Counted from the stretch's first letter, positions 1 through 7,754 are shown. The stretch is DNA of 14,335 nt from Acidobacteria bacterium UBA7540 (GCA_002478145.1 DLMI01000115.1:1-14335), one strand, 5' to 3'. Numbers and translations: made by a program. Notes: generated by a model from the letters alone, not told the origin.

Positions 1-1
1 C

Positions 2-133
2 ACCTTCATCGGAATCAGCAGAAAGGGTGTCTTTGTGATGGTTGGATTCGACACCTCTATTTTCCAAGCAATCTTTGGGAGCCTTTGGAGTAACGTAACA
101 AGCGTCGGAACTCCTCCGGCTACTTCAAAATAG
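2..133 (+). CDS. C-terminal end of an unrecognised protein (cut by window edge)
   Basis: The second reading frame is open from the first base to a TAG at 131-133, giving 43 residues that begin TFIGISRKGVF and end in a soft tail GTPPATSK. The other two forward frames close early. The composition (hydrophobic and aromatic residues, few arginines) looks like real protein, unlike the arginine-rich translations of nearby spacer DNA. I do not recognise the family, and too little remains to assign a function. It runs in the same direction as the hydrolase gene 300 bp downstream, so the two could be cotranscribed, but nothing shown proves it. Confidence is limited because 43 codons can stay open by chance. 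Confidence 0.4.
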   Translation, partial: TFIGISRKGVFVMVGFDTSIFQAIFGSLWSNVTSVGTPPATSK

Positions 134-433
134 TTTGGATTCGCACCTAGTACGAAACCGGCACGAGAATGGGCTAAGCGGGGCGTTGCATGGCTGGGAA
201 TGCTCTCCTGCTGACAGCGGACGGCGGCGGCAGATTATCTCGATCCCAAATACCGTTGGTAGTGGCTCGCTGACTTGCGCGCGAATCCCAGCCGCGCGAC
301 TGCTACCAGATGGCCCACCGCGACCAAAGTGGGACCTTGCGACCACTGTGGAACAGCGGGTAGTCACGGTCAGCGCTTTTTCGACCGTGGGCTTTTTCCC
401 TCGATTCACTCCATTACTGGAGGTATCTAGCCC
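134..433. other. Spacer without a recognised gene
   Basis: Between the partial gene and the hydrolase I see no convincing ORF. A 107-codon frame on the plus strand and one on the minus strand both need non-ATG or unsupported starts and have arginine- and serine-rich compositions typical of GC-rich shadows. No clear -35/-10 pair or U-tailed hairpin was found. The only functional element I can support is the ribosome-binding site at its right end. Confidence 0.5.
419..423 (+). promoter_or_regulatory. Ribosome-binding site of the LCAT-like hydrolase
   Basis: GGAGG lies 10 bases before the ATG at 434. It fixes the start of the hydrolase at that ATG, which is also where family similarity (IVIPGIKGTGL) begins. 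Confidence 0.75.
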
Positions 434-1585
434 ATGCCAAACCACCCCTGCATCGTAATACCCGGAATCAAGGGAACGGGCCTTGAAAACATTTACGAGT
501 TGCCGCCGGCGACCACGTGGTCAACCTGGGAAGCTGGCGTCGTGGCGCCGGATTTTGACAGCCTGGCCCTTGAAACGAACGGCGAAGTGGATGAGGCCGA
601 AATCGTGGTGAACCGGGCCTCGCAGCTCCTCGGCGTCGCGTACGACTCCTTCGTTCAGTCACTGCGGGGCCGGGACTTGCCCGTGTACGTGTTCCCCTAC
701 GATTGGCGGTATTCCATGGTCCGCAGCGCGAAAAAGCTGGTGAATTATGTCCTGGCGCTGCAGAAGAAGAATCTCAAGTCGCTCGCACCCGCCAATTGGG
801 ACAAGGCATTTGACTTCGCCTGCCACAGCATGGGCGGGCTGGTCTTTCGGCAGTTCGTGGCCGCCTGGAGAAGCGCCATGCCCGGCACTCCCCTTCCTGT
901 CAATCGCGTGGTCTTCATCACCACGCCTCACCTCGGATCAGTCGACGCGGTCGAGTCGATGATTCGTGGTGAAACCGTGCTGTTCGGCGGCCAAAAGGAA
1001 TTGCGAAAACTCGCCCGAACCTTTCCGGGGGTGTACGAGCTTCTGCCCAATCCTGGACTCCAGAATACGGTCGTGAATCAGAACGGCGTCCCCCTGGACA
1101 TCTTCGACATCCACAACTGGCAGTCAACCGTCACCCCGGACCCGAACGACCCGCAAGGTTTTGATGTGGAACAGGCCCACCTGACGACCGCGCGTGGGGT
1201 CTTGAATGCTCTGCCGGACGTGAGTATGCCCGAGTTCGGGCTCGCTGGCCGCATCCTTGTGATCTACGGGATCAAGCCGAATTCGACCCTACGCACCGTG
1301 ACGGTCGATCAGCAAAATGATAATTGGTACGACTTTGACGACGCAATGATGGGCGATGGCGACCAAGTGGTTCCCGTAGAATCCGCCCTGCTGCCGGGGG
1401 TTCCGTCGATGGAGGTTCGCGGAGAAGACGTTTCAGTCTTCAACTTGAAATCCCACGTTCTCTCGTTGCACGCTCTGCTTCCTTCCTTGGATGAAGTCTC
1501 CTCGGTTACCTCACGATTCTTCTCCGGCGTAACTGGTGCTGCGCTTCTCCCCATAGGAACCGACCCGGCGCGCTTCCATCCGTAA
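434..1585 (+). CDS. LCAT-like alpha/beta-hydrolase (putative lipase/acyltransferase)
   Basis: A 383-aa protein of the lecithin:cholesterol acyltransferase-like branch of the alpha/beta-hydrolase fold. These enzymes cleave or transfer acyl groups of lipids or esters. Visible hallmarks are the N-terminal strand IVIPGIKGTGL (about residues 7-17), the family motif FPYDWR (87-92), a nucleophile elbow CHSMGG with Ser132, an acid in GDGDQVVP (Asp310 the best candidate) and a histidine in LKSHVLSLH (His341). The acid-histidine spacing (31 residues) is close to that of human LCAT (Asp345-His377). The elbow has Cys in place of the first Gly of GxSxG, which this family tolerates. No signal peptide or membrane segment is seen, so a cytoplasmic enzyme is inferred. 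It follows a good GGAGG site and is convergent with the oxidoreductase gene. The substrate is unknown. Confidence 0.85.
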   Translation: MPNHPCIVIPGIKGTGLENIYELPPATTWSTWEAGVVAPDFDSLALETNGEVDEAEIVVNRASQLLGVAYDSFVQSLRGRDLPVYVFPYDWRYSMVRSAKKLVNYVLALQKKNLKSLAPANWDKAFDFACHSMGGLVFRQFVAAWRSAMPGTPLPVNRVVFITTPHLGSVDAVESMIRGETVLFGGQKELRKLARTFPGVYELLPNPGLQNTVVNQNGVPLDIFDIHNWQSTVTPDPNDPQGFDVEQAHLTTARGVLNALPDVSMPEFGLAGRILVIYGIKPNSTLRTVTVDQQNDNWYDFDDAMMGDGDQVVPVESALLPGVPSMEVRGEDVSVFNLKSHVLSLHALLPSLDEVSSVTSRFFSGVTGAALLPIGTDPARFHP

Positions 1586-1641
1586 GATTAGTTTTCGCTC
1601 GCCGGGGCTAATGAAAGTCGACAGCTTAAGCAGAAGGAGTT

Positions 1642-1681
1642 TTCGCGGCGTGCGGGCCGGGGTGCGGCCCGCGGCGGCGAA
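1642..1681. terminator. GC-rich hairpin between convergent genes (possible terminator)
   Basis: A perfect 7-bp stem GCGGGCC/GGCCCGC (1652-1658 with 1666-1672, 7-nt loop) is enclosed by a second 5-bp stem TTCGC/GCGAA (1642-1646 with 1677-1681). It lies 57 bp after the hydrolase stop and beyond the end of the convergent oxidoreductase gene, where a bidirectional terminator would be expected. Neither strand has a proper U tract after the stem, so this is tentative. Confidence 0.35.
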
Positions 1682-1695
1682 ATTCTCACACGAAC

Positions 1696-1776
1696 TTACA
1701 AAAGCTTCATATCATCCTTGCCTTACAAAAACTTGATTTCATCCTTGCCTTACAGCAGCTTCATTTCCTCCGGATC
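1696..1776 (-). repeat. Three 27-bp tandem units spanning the oxidoreductase stop codon
   Basis: Three consecutive 27-bp units (1750-1776, 1723-1749, 1696-1722 in gene direction) all end in TAA and stay in the oxidoreductase frame. They encode DPEEMKLL-stop, GKDEIKFL-stop and GKDDMKLL-stop. The two outer units differ at 3 of 27 positions, while the genic unit differs more, mostly in its first codons. The array looks like tandem duplication of the extreme 3' end of the gene. Only the first copy is translated unless ribosomes read through. Confidence 0.8.
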
Positions 1777-3102
1777 CCAGCGGGCGGGCTTGCCGCTGTC
1801 GTAGCTGACGTTCGAGAGCAGGGCGGCTCCGGCGGCGCGGAAGCCGAAGACGGGATCTTCCACCACCGGTTGGCGGGTGCGAATGGCGTCGATCCAGTTC
1901 TTCACGTGGTCGTAGTGGTCACTGTAACCCTTGGGAGCAACGTATTTTTCTTCGCCCAGCAGGGCTTCGCCGGTCGGATGCGTGACCGGATATTTCTCGT
2001 GATAGATTTCCAACATACGCTTTTGAATGTCCTCCCCAAACGGGTCGACGCGGACGCCGGGCTCCTTCTCTCGCGGCACACGGGTTATGGTGACTCCGTC
2101 GCCACCGATAATCATCGAGCCTTCCGAACCGGTAAAGACGAACCCTTCACTTTCGGAGCCGCCATCGACAAAATTCGTGCGCACGCTGAGGTTGAAGCCC
2201 TGCGCGTAGTCATAAAGCGCCATCATCACATCCGGCACGTCCCGGCCGTCTTTCCAAAAGCGCAGCCCACCCGTGGCCACGGCGCGCGTAGGACCATGCG
2301 TATCGGTGATGAGGTGTACGCCACTGAACAAGTGGACAAACAAATCGCCCGCCACTCCGCTTCCGTAGGCCTTCCACTTGCGCCACTGGAAAAAGTGTTC
2401 GCCATTGAACGGAATTTTCGGCGCCGTGCCGAGAAAGCGCGGCCAATCGCAGGTGGTAGGCGAGGCATCGTAGGGCACCGTATATTGCCACGCGCCTTGC
2501 GCCGAATTGCGGTCGTACCAGACCGTCACCATGTTGAGCTCGCCTATGGCTCCCGCGGCAAGCAGTTCTTTCGCCTTCTTGTAAATGATCGAACTCACCC
2601 GCTGGCTGCCCACCTGCATAATCCGGTTCGTCTTGCGCCAAGTGTCAATGATTTTTGGCCCATCGGAGTAGAGGTGGATCATGGGCTTTTCGCAATAAAC
2701 GTCTTTGCCCGCGTTCATGGCATCCACCGACGCCTGCATGTGCCAATGATCAGGAGTCCCGATGATGACTGCGTCAATATCCTTGCGCGCGAGGATCTCG
2801 TTGTAGTCGCGCGTGGTTAAGATATCCTTCCCCCACAATTCCTTGGCATGTTCCAGACACCCGTCGTAACAGTCTGCCGCCGCTACCACCTTGACGCCCG
2901 GAATTTGCGCTGCCGTCTTCGTATCACCCTGGCCTTGCCCACCCGCCCCAATCAGTGCGATTTGAATATGGTCGTTCGCGGCGATGGCCTTAGGCGGCTC
3001 AGCCTGCGGCGTCGCCATCAAATGCATCTTCATCGACCCGGCAAAATAGGTCCCGGCAATGCTTCCTGTCTTAAGAAAGTCCCTGCGATCCATGCTGGCC
3101 AC
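1750..3102 (-). CDS. Tat-exported Gfo/Idh/MocA family NAD(P)-dependent oxidoreductase
   Basis: A 450-aa member of the Gfo/Idh/MocA family, NAD(P)-dependent enzymes usually acting on sugars, inositols or related polyols. The N-terminus has a twin-arginine signal (RRDFLKT at residues 6-12, then a hydrophobic stretch), so export of the folded, cofactor-loaded protein to the periplasm is inferred. A Rossmann motif GAGGQGQG sits at about 52-59, TPDHWH at about 116-121, and the family's EKP motif (YCEKPM) has Glu138-Lys139-Pro140. The C-terminal half (FLGTAPKIPF, GVAGDLFVHLFSGVHL) matches the catalytic/oligomerisation domain. I chose the GTG at 3102 because GGAGG lies 5 bases upstream. The ATG at 3093 (MDRRDF) is the alternative, 14 bases from that site. 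The frame is open further upstream to 3315, but the extra residues are arginine/glycine-rich noise. The substrate cannot be read from sequence. Confidence 0.9.
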   Translation of the reverse strand: MASMDRRDFLKTGSIAGTYFAGSMKMHLMATPQAEPPKAIAANDHIQIALIGAGGQGQGDTKTAAQIPGVKVVAAADCYDGCLEHAKELWGKDILTTRDYNEILARKDIDAVIIGTPDHWHMQASVDAMNAGKDVYCEKPMIHLYSDGPKIIDTWRKTNRIMQVGSQRVSSIIYKKAKELLAAGAIGELNMVTVWYDRNSAQGAWQYTVPYDASPTTCDWPRFLGTAPKIPFNGEHFFQWRKWKAYGSGVAGDLFVHLFSGVHLITDTHGPTRAVATGGLRFWKDGRDVPDVMMALYDYAQGFNLSVRTNFVDGGSESEGFVFTGSEGSMIIGGDGVTITRVPREKEPGVRVDPFGEDIQKRMLEIYHEKYPVTHPTGEALLGEEKYVAPKGYSDHYDHVKNWIDAIRTRQPVVEDPVFGFRAAGAALLSNVSYDSGKPARWDPEEMKLL

Positions 3103-3107
3103 TATAT

Positions 3108-3112
3108 CCTCC
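3108..3112 (-). promoter_or_regulatory. Ribosome-binding site of the Gfo/Idh/MocA gene
   Basis: On the minus strand AGAGGAGG precedes ATATA and a GTG at 3102-3100. The core GGAGG is 5 bases from the GTG and 14 from the ATG at 3093, which favours the GTG. Either start keeps the Tat signal intact. Confidence 0.6.
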
Positions 3113-3457
3113 TCTGGTAAGAAAGTTGCGCTCCCGGCTCTCTCCGGCCATCCTCTGCGCCACCGACGACCGACGCCGCGAGCCCGGCGGCCGCCCGCAA
3201 CTTCGGGGTATTGGCCTCCGTCAGGCGGCCAACGTCGCCGTCCTTGAAAGCGCCGCCGCTTGCCCATTCTACCACTTCGCCGATGGCTTGCTTCCTGGTG
3301 GTGGCAACACGACATGCCCCCCTCAGGAACTCATCGCGAAGCTTGTTGAACCCGCAACTTGCCGCCGACCGCCTTCTGCTTACTGCCGGGTTGATGGCGC
3401 GGCCCTTCCCGCAGAGGGTCAGTTCAGAGAGCGTCTCGGAAGCGGACTCCGTGTCAC

Positions 3458-3486
3458 TTGACAGGGGGCGGAAGATAGGCTAGGAT
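3458..3486 (+). promoter_or_regulatory. Near-consensus sigma-70 type promoter
   Basis: A perfect TTGACA (3458-3463) is followed after exactly 17 bases by TAGGAT (3481-3486, 4 of 6 matches to TATAAT). Transcription would start near 3493, right where the first heptanucleotide repeat begins. The only downstream gene on this strand is the tricorn protease, about 890 bases away, so either this is its promoter with an unusually long leader or it makes a separate non-coding RNA. Confidence 0.55.
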
Positions 3487-3492
3487 AGTAGC

Positions 3493-3588
3493 AGGATTCA
3501 GGATTCAGGAATCGGGATTCGACAGATGGAAGAGCAGGACATGTGATAAGGACAATTATGAATGGTGAATGGTGAACAGTAATTGTGA
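3493..3588 (+). repeat. Heptanucleotide tandem repeats (AGGATTC and AATGGTG tracts)
   Basis: Four 7-bp units run from 3493 to 3520 (AGGATTC, AGGATTC, AGGAATC, GGGATTC). A second tract at 3561-3588 begins with two exact AATGGTG units and decays into AACAGTA and ATTGTGA. Both keep a strict 7-bp period. Confidence 0.7.
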
Positions 3589-3614
3589 ATTGCTTTCTTC
3601 CTTCTTGCCCCTGC

Positions 3615-3642
3615 GGTCTGCCGGCTGCCGACTGCCCACTGC
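3615..3642 (+). repeat. Heptanucleotide tandem repeat (nnnCTGC type)
   Basis: Four adjacent 7-bp units read GGTCTGC, CGGCTGC, CGACTGC and CCACTGC. The period and the CTGC ending are the same as in the tract at 4243-4277, suggesting one repeat family. Confidence 0.6.
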
Positions 3643-3755
3643 ATTTGAGGGGTCGAGTTGGCGGGAGGCTCCGCTCGTGCCGCGGTCGCATGACAATATG
3701 ACACCATGACAGGGAGTGAAGAAACTGTAGCAACTTCGAAAAGTGAAGGAACGAA

Positions 3756-4076
3756 GCGGGAATGTCTATGAAAACAAGGGAGGTAGGTGGTATGTGGGGG
3801 GTGGAGAATGAGAAACAGGGGCGAGGGACGGGAGGGTGGGGACTGGGGGACGAAGGCCTGCCCACCGTCGGCGCGTGCCAGCATCACTCGCTCAGTTTGT
3901 CCTGCGGCTCAAGAAAGCCTACCAACCTTGAAGAAGAATTCTTTTTTTGACGGAACGAAGCGCGAATGTTGCTGAAAACAAAGGACGGCTGTGGAAAACT
4001 CTGGGGCGAGGCGGGAATGTTATAGAAAACAAAGGTAGTTATCAGTTGAACTCGGGAATGTTATTGAAACTAAAGG
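3756..4076 (+). repeat. Four dispersed copies of a 25-bp element
   Basis: Copies at 3756-3780, 3960-3984, 4011-4035 and 4052-4076 share the pattern GCGGGAATGTT, then 3 variable bases, then GAAAACAAAGG. The first two also share GGAACGAA just upstream, and the last two share GTAGTTA just downstream. All have the same orientation. They contain an in-phase ATG but no extended ORF, and no spacer/repeat regularity like that of a CRISPR array. Confidence 0.65.
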
Positions 4077-4242
4077 TAGTTAGTAGGGGGTAGGTCGTAG
4101 GCGGGGGAAGAGCCGCAGCCAATCTCCAACTGTTGACTCTCGCGGTAGGTTGGGCAGAAGGACTGGTTCCAGTTATCAGGTGTCTGGCGACAAGCGCCGG
4201 GGGCTGGGGAAATGCTGAATCACGAATTCTGCATTGAATTGC

Positions 4243-4277
4243 CTACTGCCTGCTGCCTACTGCGTACTGCCTACTGC
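4243..4277 (+). repeat. CTACTGC heptanucleotide tandem repeat
   Basis: Five 7-bp units: CTACTGC, CTGCTGC, CTACTGC, GTACTGC, CTACTGC. The tract lies about 105 bp before the tricorn start and within the open extension of that frame, where it would give a cysteine-rich peptide. This is one reason to reject the upstream start. Confidence 0.8.
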
Positions 4278-4382
4278 GGGACCAAACAAGGCGTGCCGTT
4301 CGCCGCGAAGAGATGTAAAATGACGCCCGCTGTTTCAGTTGAATCGGGGTCGCCGCTCATCGCGACCTTTTGGGGGCGAAGC

Positions 4383-7300
4383 ATGTACCGAATTGTGAAG
4401 TGGCTTGCGATCAGTTTGCTCTGTTCCGTCTCTTTGGGCTTTGCTGAGGAGATGACCGAAGGCCGCCTGATGCGCTTTCCGGACATTTACAAGGACAGGA
4501 TTGTTTTCAGTTATGGTGGGGATCTGTGGTTGGCCTCAACTTCCGGCGGTGTAGCGCGGCGGATCACGACTCATCCCGGCCTGGAATTATTCCCAAAGTT
4601 CTCGCCGGACGGCAAATGGATCGCCTTCTCGGCACAGTACGATGGCAACTTCAACGTCTACGTTATTCCCTCGGAAGGCGGCGAACCCAAACAACTGACT
4701 TTCTTGCCGGATGTAGTGAGCATGCCCGAGCGCATGGGTCCGAACAACATGGTCATCACTTGGTTCCCGGACAGCCAGCGCATCTTATTCCTTTCCCGCC
4801 GCGACACCTATAACGATTGGTTCGGGCGGCTGTTCAGCGTGAGCATCGATGGCGGCCTGCCGGAGCGGCTTCCTCTTGATAAAGGCGGGCTCACCTCCTT
4901 TTCGCCGGATGGCACAAAGATCGCCTATAACCGCATCTTCCGCAATTTCCGCACCTGGAAGCGCTACATGGGCGGCATGGCCCAGGACATCGCCATCTAC
5001 GATTTCAAGAACAACACCTACGAGCGCATCACGGATTATCCCGGCACCGATACTTACCCCATGTGGCACGGAGACACGATTTATTTCGGTTCTGACCGAG
5101 GTACAGAGCACCGCATGAACCTTTACAGCTACAGCCTGAAGACCAAACAGACTCGCCAGCTCACCAACTTCAAGGATTACGACGTCAACTGGCCCAGCCT
5201 GGGGCCTGACTCCATCGTCTTTGAGAACGGCGGGTTCCTTTACGTCTTCGACCTGAAGACCGAGAAGCCGCGCAAGCTAACGGTGTACCTGGCCGGTGAC
5301 CGTCCCCTGGCGCGAAAGCATTGGGCAGATGTCGCCGGGTTGATCATGGGCTTTGACATCTCCCCCGAGGGCAAGCGCGCCGTCTTCGCCGCTCGGGGAG
5401 ACATCTTCACCGTGCCCGCCAAGGAAGGCAGCATCCGCAACCTGACCCAGACGCCCGGCATCCACGAGAAAAACGCGGTATGGTCGCCGGACGGAAAATG
5501 GATCGCCTACTTTTCCGACCGCACGGGTGAAGACGAGCTTTATCTCATGCCGCAAGACGGCATGGGGAAGGAAATCCGCATCACCAGCGATGGCAAGGTG
5601 TTTAGACTGCCTCCCGTCTGGTCGCCCGACAGCAAGAAGTTGCTGTTCGCGGATAAAGAAACGCGGCTCTTCTATGTGGATATCGAGGAGAAGAAGCCCG
5701 CGCAAATCGACAAGGGCAAGTATGCCGACCTGACCGATTACAATTGGGCTCCGGACAGCAAATGGGTTGTCTACGCCAAGGCGGCTGAGAATCAAAACCA
5801 GGTGATTTACCTTTATTCGCTGGCCGACAAGAAAATCACACCGGTCACGACGAGCTTCACGAGCAGTTGGAACCCCGTGTTCGACCCCGGCGGCAAATAC
5901 CTTTATTTCCTTTCGAACCGTGACTTCAACGAAGTATTGGGCGTTTATGACTTCGAGTTTGCTAATCCTAAGGCAATGCGTGTTTATGTGGTGACGCTGC
6001 GTTCCGACCTGCCATCGCCTTTTGCTCCGAAGAGTGATGAGGCCGGTGCAAAGAAATCCGAGAGCCCCGCGGCGGAGAAAAAAGAGGAGAAGAAGCCCGA
6101 GGAAGCGCCGGCGGGCAGGGAAGTCCCGAAGGACTTCCGCATTGACCTCGAGGGCATCACTGCGCGCGTGGTGGCTTTGCCCACTCCTGCGGAAAACAGC
6201 CAGGGGCTGAACGCTGCGGAGGGCTTTGTCTATTACGTGACGATGCCCGTCTCAGGCCTCTCGGGGCCGTTGCCGGACGAAGCGGCGGCCATCCACGCTT
6301 ACGACATGAAGGAGCGGAAGGACAACATCTTAATCACTTCAGCGACCCACTACGCGCTCTCCTTTGACGGCAAGAAGCTCCTCTACGCCGCGCCCATAGG
6401 TCCACTGGGCGGCGCTGAAGAAGAAGGCATGCCGGGGCCGCAAACCTACGGTATCATCGACGCCAAGCCCGAAAAGGAACCCCATAAAGCCGGCGAAGGC
6501 GCGCTGAATCTAGCTTCGATGCGCCTGGAAGTCGACCCGCAAGCCGAGTGGAAGCAGATCTTCAACGAGGTGTGGCGGCAGGAGCGTGATTATTTCTTTG
6601 AACCCGCAATGAACGGCGTCAACTGGGAAAAGGAGCGTGAGCGGTATGCTCCGCTGCTGCCTTACGTGGCCGACCGGTACGACTTGACCTATGTCCTGGG
6701 GGAAATGCTCGGGGAACTTTCCAACTCCCACACCTATGTGGGAGGTGGTGACTACCCGGATTTGAAACCCATTAACGTGGGCGTGCTGGGCGCAGATTTC
6801 GAAACTGACACCGCGCACGGACTCTACCGCTTCAAGAAGATTTATTCCGGAGAGAACTGGGATGCCACGCTGCGCTCGCCGCTTACCGAACCCGGAGTGG
6901 AGGTGAAGCTGGGCGACTATCTGCTGGCCGTAAACGGAAAGTCCTTGCGCGCCCCGCAGAACCCTTACGAATTGTTTATCAACACGGTGAATGAGAACGT
7001 CACGCTGACAGTGAACTCGAAGCCCAGCGAGGAAGGGGCGCGGAAAGTGGTGGTGAAACCCCTCGGGAGCGAATATCCCCTGCGTCAACTCGACATGATC
7101 AACGCCAACCGCAAGAAGGTGGAAGAGGCCACCGGCGGGCGTGTGGGATATGTCTACATTCCCAATATGGGCGCTGAAGGGCTGAACGAATTTGTAAAGC
7201 AATTCTTCCCGCAGGTCCGCAAGGAAGGCCTGATCTTCGACGTGCGTTACAACGGCGGCGGCTTCGTCGACCAAATCATTTTTGAGCGCCTGCGCCGCGT

Positions 7301-7754
7301 GCTGGGGGGGATGGACTCAGCCCGCAACTCCGAGAGCGGCACCATTCCGGACACGGTCTTCCATGGTTACATGGCCTGCGTCACCAATGAGTACGCCGCC
7401 TCCGACGGAGACTTCTTCAGTTATTACTTCAAGAAATACAAGCTGGGGCCGCTCATTGGCATGCGCACCTGGGGAGGGGTGCGCGGCATTCGCGGTAATA
7501 TGCCTCTGATGGATGGCGGCTACATTACGCGGCCGGAATTCTCGCTCTATGGCTTGAATAGCGAGTGGCTGATTGAAAATCGCGGTGTCGCCCCGGATAT
7601 CGAGGTCGATAACCCGCCGGATTTGGTGATGCAAGGGCACGATCCGCAGCTTGAAAAGGCGATCGAGTTGGTGATGAAACAGATCCAGGAACACCCCAAG
7701 AAGCTGCCTCCGCGCCCCGCCGATTTACCGGCCTACCCTGCGGGCCCAGGATAG
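4383..7754 (+). CDS. Exported tricorn-type protease (S41 family serine peptidase)
   Basis: A 1,123-aa tricorn protease homologue. Tricorn enzymes degrade peptides released by larger proteases and feed them through beta-propellers to a serine active site. A signal peptide MYRIVKWLAISLLCSVSLGFA with cleavage near residue 21 indicates export. Repeated SPDGKWIAF-like blades fill about residues 25-690, consistent with the two propellers. A Lys/Glu-rich insert at 550-583 interrupts the second. A core domain, a PDZ domain (about 798-890, DYLLAVNGKSL) and the S41 peptidase domain follow. Catalytic candidates are His783 (SNSHTYV), Ser1007 (AASDGD) and Glu1074 (VAPDIEV), with spacings like the Thermoplasma tricorn His746, Ser965 and Glu1023. 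I chose the ATG at 4383 because the signal peptide begins there. The site GGGGGCGAAG is weak. The full length and intact catalytic residues suggest an active enzyme. Confidence 0.93.
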   Translation: MYRIVKWLAISLLCSVSLGFAEEMTEGRLMRFPDIYKDRIVFSYGGDLWLASTSGGVARRITTHPGLELFPKFSPDGKWIAFSAQYDGNFNVYVIPSEGGEPKQLTFLPDVVSMPERMGPNNMVITWFPDSQRILFLSRRDTYNDWFGRLFSVSIDGGLPERLPLDKGGLTSFSPDGTKIAYNRIFRNFRTWKRYMGGMAQDIAIYDFKNNTYERITDYPGTDTYPMWHGDTIYFGSDRGTEHRMNLYSYSLKTKQTRQLTNFKDYDVNWPSLGPDSIVFENGGFLYVFDLKTEKPRKLTVYLAGDRPLARKHWADVAGLIMGFDISPEGKRAVFAARGDIFTVPAKEGSIRNLTQTPGIHEKNAVWSPDGKWIAYFSDRTGEDELYLMPQDGMGKEIRITSDGKVFRLPPVWSPDSKKLLFADKETRLFYVDIEEKKPAQIDKGKYADLTDYNWAPDSKWVVYAKAAENQNQVIYLYSLADKKITPVTTSFTSSWNPVFDPGGKYLYFLSNRDFNEVLGVYDFEFANPKAMRVYVVTLRSDLPSPFAPKSDEAGAKKSESPAAEKKEEKKPEEAPAGREVPKDFRIDLEGITARVVALPTPAENSQGLNAAEGFVYYVTMPVSGLSGPLPDEAAAIHAYDMKERKDNILITSATHYALSFDGKKLLYAAPIGPLGGAEEEGMPGPQTYGIIDAKPEKEPHKAGEGALNLASMRLEVDPQAEWKQIFNEVWRQERDYFFEPAMNGVNWEKERERYAPLLPYVADRYDLTYVLGEMLGELSNSHTYVGGGDYPDLKPINVGVLGADFETDTAHGLYRFKKIYSGENWDATLRSPLTEPGVEVKLGDYLLAVNGKSLRAPQNPYELFINTVNENVTLTVNSKPSEEGARKVVVKPLGSEYPLRQLDMINANRKKVEEATGGRVGYVYIPNMGAEGLNEFVKQFFPQVRKEGLIFDVRYNGGGFVDQIIFERLRRVLGGMDSARNSESGTIPDTVFHGYMACVTNEYAASDGDFFSYYFKKYKLGPLIGMRTWGGVRGIRGNMPLMDGGYITRPEFSLYGLNSEWLIENRGVAPDIEVDNPPDLVMQGHDPQLEKAIELVMKQIQEHPKKLPPRPADLPAYPAGPG

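Larger units (their letters stand above)
3113..4382. other. 1.27-kb non-coding, repeat-rich region between divergent genes
   Basis: No believable gene was found. The left part (to about 3457) is featureless GC-rich DNA upstream of the oxidoreductase. From 3458 it holds a plus-strand promoter, then several 7-bp tandem-repeat tracts, four 25-bp repeats and purine-rich, G-heavy DNA up to the tricorn start. Minus-strand frames of up to 148 codons across 3419-3887 translate the repeats into proline/serine-rich strings and have no family resemblance. The tricorn frame stays open back to 4212, but this 57-codon extension translates the CTACTGC repeat tract and lacks coding character. Confidence 0.7.

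Noticed and set aside
135..458. 107-codon plus-strand ORF before the hydrolase
   Set aside because: It starts at a TTG, is Arg/Ser/Pro-rich, and overlaps the well-supported hydrolase start and its ribosome-binding site.
1870..2820. 316-codon open frame on the plus strand
   Set aside because: It lies wholly inside the Gfo/Idh/MocA gene on the other strand. Its translation is rich in His/Arg/Val with no family features, as expected for an antisense shadow of a GC-rich gene.
3419..3887. Two overlapping minus-strand ORFs of 129-148 codons
   Set aside because: They translate the heptanucleotide repeats and G-rich spacer into Pro/Ser/His-rich strings, have no ribosome-binding sites, and show no recognisable domain.
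3493..4277. Possible CRISPR array
   Set aside because: The repeats are 7 bp in direct tandem, or 25 bp with irregular gaps. There are no uniform spacers and no cas genes.
4212..4382. Upstream extension of the tricorn frame
   Set aside because: It encodes the CTACTGC repeat tract as a cysteine-rich peptide, and the signal peptide begins only at 4383.
6510..7274. 254-codon open frame on the minus strand
   Set aside because: Antisense shadow of the tricorn peptidase domain. The sense frame contains all catalytic motifs.
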